The notes under the pieces: model-generated
Databases searched by the model: none
What the model saw: the letters and a program-made list of their open reading frames with translations, nothing else
What the model was told of the DNA's origin: nothing
Shown here: one piece after another, positions 11,432-21,478 of the stretch
Position numbering within the stretch: the first letter of the stretch is position 1
Layout: every line of letters starts with the position of its first letter
Assembly (NCBI RefSeq): GCF_001667265.1
Contig: NZ_LZHW01000048.1
Coordinates: 1-64,000, forward strand
Reading direction: 5' to 3'
Length of the DNA: 64,000 bases
Origin: Mycobacterium sp. ACS4331
GTDB lineage: Bacteria; Actinomycetota; Actinomycetes; Mycobacteriales; Mycobacteriaceae
Translations under genes and position numbers: made by a program

Positions 11432-12753
11432 GCGCCGACCCCTTCCGGTGTGGCCAGCATCGATGCGTACGGGTCGAACGGGCATCCGACACCGAGGTGG
11501 CTCTCGTACTCGTCACGGAACCACCGCAGTGAGCTCATGATCGGGCTGGCCGCACCGTCGCCGAGTGCGCAGAACGACTTGCCGAAGATCGTGTCGGAGA
11601 TGTCGAGCAGCTTGTCGAGATCCTCCGCGGTGCCGCGACCGGTTTCGAGTCGCTCATAGATCTGGGCCAGCCAGGAGGTGCCCTCGCGGCAGGGTGTGCA
11701 CTTGCCGCACGACTCGTGGGCGTAGAACTGGGTCCAGCGCCGGACGGCACGCACCACACACGTCGTGTCGTCGAACACCTGCAGCGCCTTGGTGCCCAGC
11801 ATCGACCCGACCGAGGCCATGCCCTCGTAGTCCAGCGGCACGTCGAGATGGTCGGCGGTCAGCAGCGGGGTCGACGATCCGCCTGGGGTCCAGAACTTCA
11901 GTTCGTGACCCGCGCGCACCCCGCCGGCGTAGGACAGCAGTTCGCGCAGCGTGATCCCCAGGGGCGCCTCGTACTGGCCGGGATTGGTGACGTGGCCCGA
12001 CAGCGAGTACAGCGTGAACCCGGGTGACTTCTCCGAACCCATCGACTTGAACCAGTCCACACCGCCGAGCACGACGGGTGGCACCGACGCGATGGACTCG
12101 ACGTTGTTCACCACGGTCGGGCATGCGTACAACCCGGCGACGGCCGGAAACGGCGGACGCAGTCTGGGCTGGCCGCGCCGGCCCTCCAGCGAGTCGAGCA
12201 GTGCGGTCTCCTCGCCGCAGATGTAGGCGCCGGCACCGGCATGCACGATCAGGTCCAGGTCGAACCCCGACCCGCCGATGTCGGTGCCGAGGTATCCGGC
12301 CTCGTAGGCCTCGGCGACCGCGGTCTGCAGGCGCCGCAGCACGGGCACCACCTCGCCGCGGACGTAGATGAAGGCGTGCCGGGCCCGGATCGCGTACGCG
12401 GCGATGATCGCCCCCTCGACCAGGAAATGCGGCGTGGTCAGCATCAGCGGAATGTCTTTGCAGGTGCCCGGTTCGGACTCGTCGGCGTTGATCACCAGGT
12501 AGTGCGGTTTGGCGCCCGCACCGGTGTCGTCCTGAGGGATGAAGGACCATTTCGTGCCGGTGGGGAACCCCGCACCGCCGCGGCCGCGCAGGCCGGACTC
12601 CTTGATCAGGGCGATGACGTCGTCCGGCGGCATCTGCAGCGCGGTGTGCAGCGCGCGGTATCCGTCATGGTCGAGGTAGGTCTGCAGTGTCCAGGGCTGT
12701 TCGGCGTCCCAGAACCGGCTCAGGACCGGTGCCAGCGGTGTCGGCGTGGCCAT
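11428..12753 (-). CDS. nuoF: NADH-quinone oxidoreductase subunit F (FMN/NADH-binding)
   Basis: A 441-residue flavoprotein subunit where NADH is oxidised. The NADH/FMN loops [16 protein letters not shown] and [18 protein letters not shown] are intact, and [10 protein letters not shown] with a later CALGDGA supplies the N3 4Fe-4S ligands. ATG at 12753 directly abuts the nuoE stop. Confidence 0.97.
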   Translation of the reverse strand: MATPTPLAPVLSRFWDAEQPWTLQTYLDHDGYRALHTALQMPPDDVIALIKESGLRGRGGAGFPTGTKWSFIPQDDTGAGAKPHYLVINADESEPGTCKDIPLMLTTPHFLVEGAIIAAYAIRARHAFIYVRGEVVPVLRRLQTAVAEAYEAGYLGTDIGGSGFDLDLIVHAGAGAYICGEETALLDSLEGRRGQPRLRPPFPAVAGLYACPTVVNNVESIASVPPVVLGGVDWFKSMGSEKSPGFTLYSLSGHVTNPGQYEAPLGITLRELLSYAGGVRAGHELKFWTPGGSSTPLLTADHLDVPLDYEGMASVGSMLGTKALQVFDDTTCVVRAVRRWTQFYAHESCGKCTPCREGTSWLAQIYERLETGRGTAEDLDKLLDISDTIFGKSFCALGDGAASPIMSSLRWFRDEYESHLGVGCPFDPYASMLATPEGVGA

Positions 12754-13470
12754 TCACTCTCCCGTCATGTCGAGGGTCTGGGCCACCCGCAGTCCGGCCA
12801 GCGTCGCGGGGCCCGGACCCGCACTGTCGGCGGCGCGCGCGGGGTCGGTGAGACCGGCCAGGGTCCGCGCGGTCTCGGTGAACGGGCACACCACGCCACC
12901 GCGGGTGGCCCGGATCGGCTCGCCCGCGGTGATGGCGTCGGCCAGATCCTTTGCGCTGGACGGTGTCTGGTTGTCGAAGAACTCCCAGTTGACCATCACC
13001 ACGGGTGCGTAGTCGCAGGCCGCGTTGCATTCGATGTGCTCGAGGGTGATCAACTCGTCGGCCGTGGTCTGCCCCGGGTGGATGCCGAGGTGGTTCTCCA
13101 GAGCCTCGAGGATCGCGTCACCGCCCATGATCGCGCACAGCGTGTTGGTGCACACGCCCACGAGGTATCTGCCGGTCGGAGTCCGCCGATACATCGAGTA
13201 GAAGGTGGCGACGGCGGTGACCTCGGCATCGGTCAACCCCAATTGCGCTGCACAGAACGAGATCCCGGCGGCCGTCAGGCAGCTGTCCTGGGACTGCACC
13301 AGGTGCAGCAGCGGAAGCAGCGCCGAGCGTGGGTGCGGGTATCGGGCGATGATCTCGGCGGCGTCGGCCCGCAGGCGTTCGGTCACCTCCGGCGGGTAGG
13401 TGAGCGCGCCGCCCACGGGTGGGCCGGGTTCGTCGGGACGCGGGCCCAGGGTCAGGTCGATGACGGTCAC
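12754..13470 (-). CDS. nuoE: NADH-quinone oxidoreductase subunit E (2Fe-2S)
   Basis: A 238-residue thioredoxin-like subunit with the N1a 2Fe-2S ligands in GVCTNTLCA (C-x4-C) and [10 protein letters not shown] (C-x3-C). The C-terminal 50 or so residues after the cluster domain ([15 protein letters not shown] onward) are an extension beyond the enterobacterial form, common in actinobacteria. GTG start VTVIDLTLG overlaps the nuoD stop as GTGA; the long open frame upstream is antisense-type shadow within nuoD. Confidence 0.96.
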   Translation of the reverse strand: MTVIDLTLGPRPDEPGPPVGGALTYPPEVTERLRADAAEIIARYPHPRSALLPLLHLVQSQDSCLTAAGISFCAAQLGLTDAEVTAVATFYSMYRRTPTGRYLVGVCTNTLCAIMGGDAILEALENHLGIHPGQTTADELITLEHIECNAACDYAPVVMVNWEFFDNQTPSSAKDLADAITAGEPIRATRGGVVCPFTETARTLAGLTDPARAADSAGPGPATLAGLRVAQTLDMTGE

Positions 13471-14777
13471 CGGTCCACGCCTCCCATCACGGGGTCGATC
13501 GAGGCGACCGCGGAGATGACGTCGGCGACCATGCCGCCCTCGCACATCGCGGCCACGGCCTGAAGATTGGTGAACGACGGGTCGCGATAGTGCACGCGGT
13601 AGGGTCGCGTTCCGCCGTCGGAGACCATGTGCACGCCAAGCTCGCCGCGCGGTGACTCGACCGCCACGTAGCACTGCCCGGCCGGCACCCGGATGCCCTC
13701 GGTCACCAGCTTGAAGTGGTGGATCAGGCCCTCCATCGAGGTGCCCATGATCCTGGCGATGTGCTCGGGACTGTTGCCCAGTCCGTCCGGGCCCAGTTTC
13801 AGGTCGGCCGGCCACGCCAGCTTCCTGTCCTCGATCATCACCGGGCCGGGACGCAGTCGCGCAAGGCACTGCTCGACGATCTTGAGCGACTCCTTCATCT
13901 CCTCGACGCGGATGACGTAGCGGTCATAGCAGTCGCAGTTCTCCCCGGTGATGACGTCGAAGTCGTAGGTCTCATAGCCGCAGTAGGGTTGCGACTTGCG
14001 CAGATCGTGCGGCAGGCCGGTCGAGCGCAGCACCGGTCCGGTGATCCCCAGCGCCATGCATCCGGTCAGATCCAGGAAGCCGACGTCGCGTGTCCGTGCC
14101 TTCCAGATGGCGTTCTCGCGCAGCAGATTCTCCAGCTCACCCAACCGGCCGGGCAGCAGGTCCAGGAGCCTGGCCACCCGATCCGCGCCGTCCTCGGGGA
14201 GGTCGGCGGCCAATCCGCCGGGCCTGATGAAGGCGTGGTTCATCCGCAGGCCGGTGATGTTCTCGAAGACCGTGAGGATCTCCTCGCGTTCCCGGAACCC
14301 GAAGAACATCGCGCTCATCGCGCCCAGTTCCATACCGCCGGTGGCCAGGGCGACCAGATGGCTCGAGATGCGGTTGAGCTCCATGAGCATCACCCGAATC
14401 ACGCTGGCGCGCTCGGGGATCTGGTCGGTGATGCCGAGCAGCTTCTCCACGGCCAGGCAGTAGGCGGTCTCGTTGAAGAACGGGGACAGATAGTCCATCC
14501 GGGTCACGAACGTGACACCCTGGGTCCAGTTGCGGTATTCGAGGTTCTTCTCGATCCCGGTGTGCAGATAGCCGATGCCGCAGCGCGCCTCGATGACGGT
14601 CTCACCCTCGATCTCGAGGATCAGGCGCAGCACCCCGTGGGTGGACGGGTGCTGCGGGCCCATGTTGACCACGATGCGGTCACCGGCGCCCGCCTGAGCG
14701 GATTCTCGTGCCAGCGTGACGATCTCGTCCCAGTCCTGACCCCCGAGGGTGACTGTGGTCTCATGCGTGTCGGTCAT
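13467..14777 (-). CDS. nuoD: NADH-quinone oxidoreductase subunit D
   Basis: A 436-residue 49-kDa-type subunit related to the NiFe-hydrogenase large subunit, forming the quinone pocket with NuoB. Recognised by [20 protein letters not shown], with the quinone-contacting histidine, and by [12 protein letters not shown] and [18 protein letters not shown]. The metal-binding cysteines of hydrogenases are absent as expected. The stop/start junction with nuoC is TGATG. Confidence 0.97.
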   Translation of the reverse strand: MTDTHETTVTLGGQDWDEIVTLARESAQAGAGDRIVVNMGPQHPSTHGVLRLILEIEGETVIEARCGIGYLHTGIEKNLEYRNWTQGVTFVTRMDYLSPFFNETAYCLAVEKLLGITDQIPERASVIRVMLMELNRISSHLVALATGGMELGAMSAMFFGFREREEILTVFENITGLRMNHAFIRPGGLAADLPEDGADRVARLLDLLPGRLGELENLLRENAIWKARTRDVGFLDLTGCMALGITGPVLRSTGLPHDLRKSQPYCGYETYDFDVITGENCDCYDRYVIRVEEMKESLKIVEQCLARLRPGPVMIEDRKLAWPADLKLGPDGLGNSPEHIARIMGTSMEGLIHHFKLVTEGIRVPAGQCYVAVESPRGELGVHMVSDGGTRPYRVHYRDPSFTNLQAVAAMCEGGMVADVISAVASIDPVMGGVDR

Positions 14778-15448
14778 CAGTGGTAGGCCCTCCGCTGGTC
14801 CGGGGGCGGTATCTGAGCGCCGTGGTACTCGACGGGCACGCCGCCGAGTGGATAGTCCTTGCGCTGCGGGTGCCCGACCCAGTCGTCCGGCATCTCGATG
14901 CGGGTCAGTCCCGGGTGCCCGTCGAAGATGATCCCGAAGAAGTCATAGGTCTCCCGTTCGTGCCAGTCGGTGGTGGGGTACACCGAAAACAGCGACGGCA
15001 CATGCGGATCGGTGTCCGGGCAGCTCACTTCGAGTTGGATGCGCCGATTGTGGGTGATCGACATGAGCGGATACACGGCGTGAAGTTCGCGTCCGGCGTC
15101 GCCCGGATAGTGCACGCCCGACACGCCCGCGCACAGCTCGAAGCGCAGCGCCGGGTCGTCGCGCAGTGCTCGCGCGACCACAGGGAGGTGGTCGCGGTGG
15201 ATCTCGAGGGTGAGCTGGTCGCGGTGCACCACGACGCGCTCGACGGCCGCGTCGAACTCAGGCCCGAGCACATCGGCCAACCGGTCGACGACCTCATCAA
15301 AACACCCGCCGTAGGGCCGGGGCGACCCACCGGGCAGCGCCACCTCGCGGATCAGGCGGCCGTATCCCGAGGTGTCGCCGGTGTCGCGCGCTCCGAACAT
15401 GCCGCGGCGCACGCCGATCACCTCGGGGTTGTGCGGGTCCTGGGTCAT
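14777..15448 (-). CDS. nuoC: NADH-quinone oxidoreductase subunit C
   Basis: A 223-residue 30-kDa-type peripheral subunit, encoded separately from NuoD. The signature [20 protein letters not shown] and the terminal [15 protein letters not shown] are clear. ATG overlaps the nuoB stop as ATGA. Confidence 0.96.
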   Translation of the reverse strand: MTQDPHNPEVIGVRRGMFGARDTGDTSGYGRLIREVALPGGSPRPYGGCFDEVVDRLADVLGPEFDAAVERVVVHRDQLTLEIHRDHLPVVARALRDDPALRFELCAGVSGVHYPGDAGRELHAVYPLMSITHNRRIQLEVSCPDTDPHVPSLFSVYPTTDWHERETYDFFGIIFDGHPGLTRIEMPDDWVGHPQRKDYPLGGVPVEYHGAQIPPPDQRRAYH

Positions 15449-15999
15449 CGCAGCAGCCCCTTCAACTCGATGGTCGTGGGAGCCGACAGCGCGGCCTGTT
15501 CGGCGGCCGCGACCACCTCGTCACGGTGCACTCCGAGCGGCATCTCGGCGATCTTGGCGTGCAGCGTCAGAATCGCGTTGAGCAGCATCTCCGGGCGGGG
15601 CGGACATCCGGGCAGGTAGATGTCGACGGGGACGATGTGGTCCACGCCCTGCACGATCGCGTAGTTGTTGAACATCCCGCCCGAGGAGGCGCAGACCCCC
15701 ATCGAGAGCACCCACTTCGGTTCGACCATCTGGTCGTAGACCTGCCGCAGCACCGGCGCCATCTTCTGGCTGACCCGGCCTGCCACGATCATCAGATCGG
15801 CCTGCCGTGGAGTGGCGGAGAAGCGCTCCATGCCGAAGCGGGCGATGTCGAAGCGGGGGCCGGCGGTGGCCATCATCTCTATCGCGCAGCAGGCCAGACC
15901 GAACGTGGCCGGCCACAGCGACCCCTTGCGCACGAATCCGGCGACCTTCTCCACGGTGGACAGGAGGATCCCGCCGGGCAGCTGTTCTTCGAGTCCCAT
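15445..15999 (-). CDS. nuoB: NADH-quinone oxidoreductase subunit B (N2 cluster)
   Basis: A 184-residue subunit holding the terminal cluster N2. Ligands are the tandem Cys37-Cys38 in GLACCAIEM, Cys103 in MGVCASSGG and Cys132 in LPGCPPRPE. The start [10 protein letters not shown] is at 15999, two bases after the nuoA stop; upstream in-frame sequence lies in nuoA. Confidence 0.97.
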   Translation of the reverse strand: MGLEEQLPGGILLSTVEKVAGFVRKGSLWPATFGLACCAIEMMATAGPRFDIARFGMERFSATPRQADLMIVAGRVSQKMAPVLRQVYDQMVEPKWVLSMGVCASSGGMFNNYAIVQGVDHIVPVDIYLPGCPPRPEMLLNAILTLHAKIAEMPLGVHRDEVVAAAEQAALSAPTTIELKGLLR

Positions 16000-16001
16000 G
16001 T

Positions 16002-16361
16002 CTAATCCCAGTCCAGTCCGCCGCGACGCCACACGTAGGCGTAGGCCACGAACACGGTTGCCATGAAGAGCCCCATCTCGACCAGCGCGAACGTGCCCAA
16101 CTGGTCGAAGGACACCGCCCACGGGTAGAGGAAGACGATCTCGATGTCGAAGACGATGAACAGCATCGCGGTCAGATAGAACTTGATCGGGAAGCGGCCG
16201 CCGCCCGGCGGCTGCCGGGCCGGTTCGATGCCGCATTCGTAGGCTTCGAGTTTGGCTCGGTTATACCGGCGCGGGCCGATCACCAGCGCGATTCCGACCG
16301 ATCCCACCGCGAATGCGGCCGCGATGGCTCCCAGGATGAGGATGGGCGTATAGAGCTCCAT
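16002..16361 (-). CDS. nuoA: NADH-quinone oxidoreductase subunit A
   Basis: A 119-residue three-helix membrane subunit and first gene of the nuo operon. The family core EAYECGIEP (with the redox-switch cysteine loop), [18 protein letters not shown] and FLYPWAV are present. ATG at 16361 is preceded by GAGGAG about 12 bases upstream. Together with the next 13 genes it encodes the full type I dehydrogenase; no gene is missing or interrupted. Confidence 0.97.
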   Translation of the reverse strand: MELYTPILILGAIAAAFAVGSVGIALVIGPRRYNRAKLEAYECGIEPARQPPGGGRFPIKFYLTAMLFIVFDIEIVFLYPWAVSFDQLGTFALVEMGLFMATVFVAYAYVWRRGGLDWD

Positions 16362-16407
16362 ACCGTACTGCGCTCCTCGCTCGGGCTGTCGATGTGAGCT
16401 ACAACAC

Positions 16408-16413
16408 AGCCTA
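16408..16413 (-). promoter_or_regulatory. Candidate -10 element upstream of nuoA
   Basis: On the minus strand the spacer before nuoA contains TAGGCT, which fits the mycobacterial -10 pattern TANNNT, about 47 bases before the ATG. No convincing TTGACA-like -35 stands 17 bases upstream, so this is a weak proposal. The 169-base spacer 16362-16530 otherwise holds nothing recognisable. Confidence 0.25.
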
Positions 16414-16530
16414 GCGATCTTGACGGGGGACTCGCCGCATTTTCGTTACTATCGGCAGTGACGGCGCGTCGAATGGCCGCAGATGGCGAACAGCCAAGGG
16501 CCTCAGGGTAATTCGCGTCAGTTCAGGCTG

Positions 16531-16929
16531 TCAGCTGAGGCTGGGGGAACGCAGCAGACTCACCACGGCCTCGCCGAGTGCAATGGGGTCGATCGGGTGT
16601 GGCACGGCCGCCTCCGCGCGTGACCAGCGGGCCAGCCAGGCATCGTCGCGGCGGCCCGTCAGGACCAGGATCGGCGGGCAGTCCTCGATCTCGTCCTTGA
16701 GTTGTTTGGCGATGCCCAGTCCGCCTGCCGGGGTGGCCTCGCCGTCCAGGATCGCCAGGTCGACACCGCCCGCGTCCATGTGCTGGATCACCACCGGCGC
16801 GGTGGCGACCTCGAGATAGCTCAACTCCGGCAGTTCGGGGTGGATGCGCCTGCCCAGCGCCAGCATGACCTGTTCGCGCGTGCGCGCGTCGTCGCTGTAG
16901 ACCAGCACACGGACGGGTCTGTCGGTCAT
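16531..16929 (-). CDS. Orphan response-regulator receiver-domain protein
   Basis: A 132-residue single receiver domain without an output domain, upstream of nuoA on the same strand. M. tuberculosis has an equivalent orphan receiver (Rv3143) beside its nuo genes, so the linkage is conserved. The phospho-acceptor aspartate is seen in DLAILDGEA (about 57) and the acidic pair in VYSDD. The conserved switch lysine that normally precedes a proline is replaced: the loop reads AAVPHPIDP. It may therefore be phosphorylated atypically or act by protein contact. No kinase gene adjoins it. Possible role in tuning respiration is inference from position. Confidence 0.8.
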   Translation of the reverse strand: MTDRPVRVLVYSDDARTREQVMLALGRRIHPELPELSYLEVATAPVVIQHMDAGGVDLAILDGEATPAGGLGIAKQLKDEIEDCPPILVLTGRRDDAWLARWSRAEAAVPHPIDPIALGEAVVSLLRSPSLS

Positions 16930-17001
16930 GGGGCCGATGCTACGGCGACTCCCGCTGCGCCTGCGTGGTTTTCGGGCAGGCCGCGGGGGTCAGACCCGGG
17001 C

Positions 17002-17388
17002 TCAGAGCAGCGCGGCCATGTCGGCGGGGTCGAAGTACTCGTCGATGCGGCTGATCAGCCCGTTGGCGGCGAGCCTGATCACGATGCACACCCGGAGTGC
17101 GATGGTGGCGCCGTCGGTGCCGGTGGCGTGCAGGATGTGCTGCTGGACGAACCCGCCCTCGAAGACCCGCCGGTCCAGCACCTCATAGCGGCGCTGCGAG
17201 GTGCGGTTGATGAACCAGGTCAGCACCCGAAGCGCCCGGGCGCGGTCGTTGTCTGCCGCGTCACCGGAGTGCCACACCGCGATGTCCTCGTTGAACAGTT
17301 CCTCGATCATGCCGATGTCGGACTGCTCGATGGCATCGAACAGGGTGTCGGCGACGTCGATGATCGCCGGTTCGTCCGTCACAGGCAT
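17002..17388 (-). CDS. NTF2/SnoaL-like small protein
   Basis: A 128-residue protein of the nuclear-transport-factor-2 fold (cone-shaped alpha+beta barrel). The N-terminal helix pair with DIGMIEELFNEDIAVWHSGD and the terminal strand LISRIDEYFDPADMAALL are typical of SnoaL-like polyketide cyclase/limonene hydrolase relatives. The function of such proteins ranges from small-molecule isomerase or hydrolase to binding partner. It begins one base after the kinase-gene stop, so it is the last gene of the 17.0-25.0 kb operon; its substrate is unknown. Confidence 0.75.
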   Translation of the reverse strand: MPVTDEPAIIDVADTLFDAIEQSDIGMIEELFNEDIAVWHSGDAADNDRARALRVLTWFINRTSQRRYEVLDRRVFEGGFVQQHILHATGTDGATIALRVCIVIRLAANGLISRIDEYFDPADMAALL

Positions 17389-17389
17389 G

Positions 17390-18703
17390 TCACTGTCCTT
17401 CGTAGCCGGGGTGCGCGGCGGCCAACCGGTGTCCGACCAGCCGGCGCAGCGCCGGCAGCACGTCGTCGGCGCGGTCGTCGAAGTCGCCGCGTCGGATCGC
17501 GGCGGCCAACGCGGCCTCGTCGGGAGCGCCGAGGTCGGTGATCGCGGCCCTGACCGCCTCCGCTCCCGTCGCCGTCAGCTCACGCTGCACCATGCGCAGC
17601 GCGTTGGCGGCGACGCGGGTGTGGAAGTTGACCTGACCGGTGGTGGCGTCCCGGACGTCGTGGTCGAGGAAATCCGCGACGGCCTCGAGCAGTTCGGCCG
17701 CGGTGGGCCGGCCGTGCAGGCCAGGGGTGTCGCGGGCCTGCCCGGGTGGGTCCGCGGTGACCAGCGGCGCGCCGAGGAGGTCGAGCAGATCCCATTCGGT
17801 TTCACAGACGCGGCGGCCGATGGTCGCCAGCTCCACCGACGGGGTCTGCCCGGACAGGTGCCGCTGCGCCTGGAACCGGCAGATGATGCCCCAGCGCAGC
17901 GTCGCCGACACCAGCCACCAACGGAACTCGGCACGGTCGATCGGCGCGCCGCCGGCCTGTTCGTAGGCGGTCAGGAAGTCCTCGATGCTGCCCAGGCCGC
18001 CCGCACCCAGTTCCCGAGGCGCCCCGAACCGCCAGGCCCGGATGCAGAACCAGGCCAGATCCTCGGCTGGGTCACCGGCGTGCACGAGCTCCCAGTCGAG
18101 CACCGCGGCCAGTTCGGACCCGTCGACGATGAGGTTGCCCATCCGGAAGTCACCGTGCACGAGGGTCGTGCGCAGGGTCTTCGGGCGGTTGCGGTCCAGC
18201 CAGCGGAATGCCCACTCGAACGTCGCGGTGGTGTCGCCCATATCGTCGAGTTCGGCACGCCACTGGTCGAGCTGGTCGGCGTCGGACAGTTCGGCGTCGT
18301 TCGGGTCGGCCCGGTGGATCGCGGCCAGGGCCGAGGCGCACTGCCGCAGCAGCTTGTCGCGGCCCGCGTCGTCGAGGGCACGCTGGATTCTGCGCACGAT
18401 CGTCTCGCCCGCGATGGCCGAGCAGATCAGGTACGGATGTCCCAGCGGTTCAACGCTGTTCGACGCCGCCAGAATCTCGGGCACCGGCGCCCCCTGGGCG
18501 GCCGCCAGCCGCTGCACCTGCGCCTCAAGCTCCATGCCCGCATGCACCTCGTCGGCCTCGCCGGTGCGCAGGATCAGCGGACGCGCACCGTCGGCCGTGC
18601 GTGCCGTGAACGCCCACGTGGTGCGACTCGCGCCGCCGGTCAGCCGGGTCAGGCCGTCGATCTCGGCGCCGAGCACGGCACTCAGCGCCTGCTCGAGACT
18701 CAT
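17390..18703 (-). CDS. APH-type small-molecule kinase with C-terminal DUF6285 domain
   Basis: A 437-residue two-domain protein. Residues about 15-300 form an aminoglycoside-phosphotransferase fold of the ACAD10/11 type: catalytic loop LVHGDFRMGNLIVD (base Asp, Mg-binding Asn) and Mg motif DWELVHAGDPAEDLAWF are intact. The last ~105 residues, from RPTAAELLEAVADFLDHDV on, match my recollection of DUF6285, which in levulinate catabolism of Pseudomonas is a separate small partner (LvaB) of the kinase LvaA. The ATGA overlap with the upstream acyl-CoA dehydrogenase gene ties the two together. Inferred role: phosphorylation of a gamma-hydroxyacyl-CoA before elimination by the dehydrogenase-like partner. 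Antibiotic resistance is unlikely in this context. Confidence 0.8.
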   Translation of the reverse strand: MSLEQALSAVLGAEIDGLTRLTGGASRTTWAFTARTADGARPLILRTGEADEVHAGMELEAQVQRLAAAQGAPVPEILAASNSVEPLGHPYLICSAIAGETIVRRIQRALDDAGRDKLLRQCASALAAIHRADPNDAELSDADQLDQWRAELDDMGDTTATFEWAFRWLDRNRPKTLRTTLVHGDFRMGNLIVDGSELAAVLDWELVHAGDPAEDLAWFCIRAWRFGAPRELGAGGLGSIEDFLTAYEQAGGAPIDRAEFRWWLVSATLRWGIICRFQAQRHLSGQTPSVELATIGRRVCETEWDLLDLLGAPLVTADPPGQARDTPGLHGRPTAAELLEAVADFLDHDVRDATTGQVNFHTRVAANALRMVQRELTATGAEAVRAAITDLGAPDEAALAAAIRRGDFDDRADDVLPALRRLVGHRLAAAHPGYEGQ

Positions 18704-19938
18704 TTCCGCCCGAACTTGAGCATGCGCTGTGCGACGCGGCGGATCTGGATCTCCTCGGCGCCCTCGGTGATGCGGTAGCGCCGGTGGTGCCGGTAGATGT
18801 GCTCGAACGGTTCATGGCGGCTGTACCCGACACCGCCATGGATCTGCATCGCGCGGTCGGCCGCCTCGCACACCAGCCTGTTGGCTCGGTAGTTGGCCAT
18901 CGACACCTTGTCGGACACCTCCATATGGTGGTCGCGGTCCAGATGCCAGGCCGCGTAGTACACCAACAGTCGCACCATCTGGGCCTCGGTCTGCAGTTCG
19001 GCCAGCGGCCACTGCACCGCCTGGTTCACGCTCAACGGCTTGCCGAACACGACTCGCTGGCCGGCGTAGTCCGCGGCGCGGTCGATGCAGTACTGGGCGG
19101 CCCCCAGGCTGCTCGCGGCCTGACGGATGCGGTTCTCGTGCAGGAACGTCTGGCCGACCGCCAGTCCGTGGTCGACCTCACCGAGAACCGCATCGGCGGG
19201 CACGCGCACGTCGTTGAGTTCGACCTCGCCGTGGTCGCTGGGCATGTTGAAGGTCCACCAGTAGTACGGCACCTCGAAACCGGGGGTGTCGGTGGGCACC
19301 AGGAAGGCCGTGATCCCCGTGGCCTGTCCGTCCTCTCCGGAGGTGCGGGCGAAGACCAGGTCGTGGGTGGCGCGGTGCACGCCGGTGTTCCACCGCTTGG
19401 CGCCGTTGATCACCCACTCGTCACCGTCGCGCACGGCGCGGGTCTGAAGCCACGTGGCGTCGCTGCCGTGGTTGGGTTCGGTCAGTCCGAAGGCCATGGA
19501 GCGCTCACCGGTGAGCATGGCCTCGATCCAGTCCTTCTTCTGCGCCTCGGTGCCGAACCGGGCCATCATGATCACCTGCGGGAAGTTGCCGACGATCGAC
19601 GACTCGTCCTGCAGGTCGTTGTGCAGGCCCAGGCCCTTGTGGGCCAGGTGTTCGCGGATCACCGCCATGTCGAGGTTGGTGCCGTCGCGGCCGCCGAACT
19701 CCGACGGCAGGCCGTAGCGCAGCCACCCGGCGGCGTCGGCCCGGCGACGCATCTCGTCGAGCAGGTCCTCCCATTCCCGACGGGGGATGCCGCCGTTCTC
19801 CAGATCGGTGCGGGCGAACTCCCGGCGCCGGTCGAAGTACTGGATGTGCTCGCGTTCCAGCGGCTTGATCTCGGCTTCGATGAACTCGTCCATCTCGGCC
19901 AGCAAACCGGGAAGATGGTCTGGCAGGGTGAAATCCAC
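18700..19938 (-). CDS. Acyl-CoA dehydrogenase family protein (ACAD10/11-like partner)
   Basis: A 412-residue flavoprotein of the acyl-CoA dehydrogenase fold. FAD/substrate segments FGLTEPNHGSDATW, the NGAKRWNTG strand and the C-terminal QIHGGVGYSRHEPFEHIYR with ITEGAEEIQ (region of the catalytic glutamate) are present. It sits between a TetR gene and the APH-type kinase gene, overlapping the latter by four bases. In eukaryotic ACAD10/11 a kinase domain and an ACAD domain are fused and convert 4-hydroxyacyl-CoA via a phospho-intermediate; this pair looks like the split version. A plain alpha,beta-dehydrogenase role remains possible. Confidence 0.85.
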   Translation of the reverse strand: MDFTLPDHLPGLLAEMDEFIEAEIKPLEREHIQYFDRRREFARTDLENGGIPRREWEDLLDEMRRRADAAGWLRYGLPSEFGGRDGTNLDMAVIREHLAHKGLGLHNDLQDESSIVGNFPQVIMMARFGTEAQKKDWIEAMLTGERSMAFGLTEPNHGSDATWLQTRAVRDGDEWVINGAKRWNTGVHRATHDLVFARTSGEDGQATGITAFLVPTDTPGFEVPYYWWTFNMPSDHGEVELNDVRVPADAVLGEVDHGLAVGQTFLHENRIRQAASSLGAAQYCIDRAADYAGQRVVFGKPLSVNQAVQWPLAELQTEAQMVRLLVYYAAWHLDRDHHMEVSDKVSMANYRANRLVCEAADRAMQIHGGVGYSRHEPFEHIYRHHRRYRITEGAEEIQIRRVAQRMLKFGRK

Positions 19939-19960
19939 AGTGCTCCTTCGTCGTTGAAGT

Positions 19961-20569
19961 TCAGTAGCCGTAGAGCGTCTTCTTCCAGATGGTCGCCAGA
20001 GTACGGATGGCGTCCTCGTCGCTCGTGCGCACCCCGAGGGCGGCGGCGTCGGGTCTCAGGTACACGACGGTGAAGTTCTCGAACAACAGCGAGATGGCCA
20101 ACGCGATGTGGTCGGGGTCCAGGTCGGCGCCGTAGCCCTGCTCCTGCGCCCGCAGCACCGAGGCCCGCACGATGTCCATGCCGAACCTTCGGAACTCGTT
20201 CTGCATCTCGGCGAACCGCTGTTGCGCCGAACCGAGTTGCGCGACGGCCACCATGATCCCGAGGTTCTGCTTGAAGATGTTCCAGTACCCGGTGGCCATC
20301 GTGGTGAAGAACTCGCTGTCGTCCGCCGATTCGGGCAGGTGGACGGGCAGTCCGGACAGCACGTCGTGGAGGAACGACTCGGCCAGGACCGCCAGCAGGT
20401 CCTCCTTGTCGTCGAAGTATCGGTAGAACACCGCGGGCGATCTGCCCGCGGCCGAGGTGATGTCGGCCAGCGTGGTGCCGTGGAAACCGCGCTCGGCGAA
20501 CAGCTTCCGCGCTGCCGCTGTGATGGCGTCGCGGGTCTGCTGTCCCTTGTTCGAGAGCGCGCGGGTCAC
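19961..20569 (-). CDS. TetR family transcriptional regulator
   Basis: A 202-residue regulator with an N-terminal helix-turn-helix (TRDAITAAARKLFAERGFHG, then LADITSAAGRSPAVFYRYF) and a variable ligand-binding C-terminal half. It lies inside the 17.0-25.0 kb catabolic operon, three bases after the HMG-CoA-lyase-like gene. Autoregulation through the inverted repeat at 25023-25046 is a reasonable guess; the ligand would be a CoA ester or acid of the pathway. Confidence 0.88.
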   Translation of the reverse strand: MTRALSNKGQQTRDAITAAARKLFAERGFHGTTLADITSAAGRSPAVFYRYFDDKEDLLAVLAESFLHDVLSGLPVHLPESADDSEFFTTMATGYWNIFKQNLGIMVAVAQLGSAQQRFAEMQNEFRRFGMDIVRASVLRAQEQGYGADLDPDHIALAISLLFENFTVVYLRPDAAALGVRTSDEDAIRTLATIWKKTLYGY

Positions 20570-20572
20570 AGC

Positions 20573-21478
20573 TCAGCCGATGATCCGGTCGCCGGCCCGC
20601 AGCAGCGAGCTGGGCAGATCGTGTCCGATGAGGCGTTGGGCGACCGCGGCCGCCTCGATGGCCGTCGGCAGGTCGACGTCGGTGCCGATGTCACTGTCGC
20701 GCAGCAGGTACACCAGATCCTCGGTGGCGATGTTCCCGCTGGCGCCGGGGGCGAACGGGCAGCCGCCCAACCCGCCCACCGAGGCGTCCAGGCGCGTGAC
20801 ACCGGCCTGGACCGCCGCGAACGCACTGGCAAGACCCGACCCGCGGGTGTTGTGGAAGTGCGCGCCGAGGGGCGTGTCTCCGAGGAGGGGCCGCACCTGG
20901 TCGATCAGGGTCTGGACCCGTCGCGGAGTCGCGGTGCCGATGGTGTCGGCGATCGCGACCCGGTCGACGCCGAGATCGACGGCGGCGGTGACGATGTCGA
21001 GTACCCGATGGGGTGCGGTGGGCCCGTCGAACGGGCAGTCCCATGCGGTGGCGACGATGACCTCCACCGAGGCGCCGCTGTCGTGCGCGATGCGGGTGAC
21101 ATCGGCGATCGCGACGGTGGCCTCTGCGGTGCCGCGCCCGACATTGGCGCGGCTGTGCGCGTCGGAGGCCGACACCACGTATTCAATGGAGTTCAGCCCC
21201 GCGGCGATCGCGCGTTTGGCGCCGTTGGGGCTGGCGACCAGCGCGGAGAACTCCACGTGGTCGAACCGTGCGAGTTCGGCGGCCAGGGCTTCGGCGTCCG
21301 CGAGGGCGGGCACCTTCGACGGCGACACGAACGCGGTGGCCTCGACTTCGCGGACACCGGTGGCCACCACGGCCTCGAGCAGTTCGATCTTGGCGGCCAG
21401 CGGGATCGGCTCCTCGATCTGCAGGCCGTCGCGCAGGCACACCTCACGGATGTCGACATGGGCGGGCAGTTCGGTCAT
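20573..21478 (-). CDS. Hydroxymethylglutaryl-CoA lyase family protein
   Basis: A 301-residue HMGL-like TIM-barrel enzyme. Catalytic features are all visible: REVCLRDGLQ (Arg-Asp pair), AHFHNTRG (metal-binding HxH) and the lyase signature GLGGCPFAPGASGN with the active-site cysteine. It would cleave a 3-hydroxy-3-methylglutaryl-CoA-like ester to acetoacetate (or homologue) and acetyl-CoA. Overlap with the CoA-transferase gene as ATGA suggests that its substrate is made by that enzyme. Whether the true substrate is HMG-CoA or a related tertiary alcohol CoA ester cannot be read from sequence. Confidence 0.88.
   Translation of the reverse strand: MTELPAHVDIREVCLRDGLQIEEPIPLAAKIELLEAVVATGVREVEATAFVSPSKVPALADAEALAAELARFDHVEFSALVASPNGAKRAIAAGLNSIEYVVSASDAHSRANVGRGTAEATVAIADVTRIAHDSGASVEVIVATAWDCPFDGPTAPHRVLDIVTAAVDLGVDRVAIADTIGTATPRRVQTLIDQVRPLLGDTPLGAHFHNTRGSGLASAFAAVQAGVTRLDASVGGLGGCPFAPGASGNIATEDLVYLLRDSDIGTDVDLPTAIEAAAVAQRLIGHDLPSSLLRAGDRIIG

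Noticed and set aside
16419..16450. TTGACG followed by TACTAT on the plus strand near nuoA
   Set aside because: The spacing is about 21 bases and no plus-strand gene follows.
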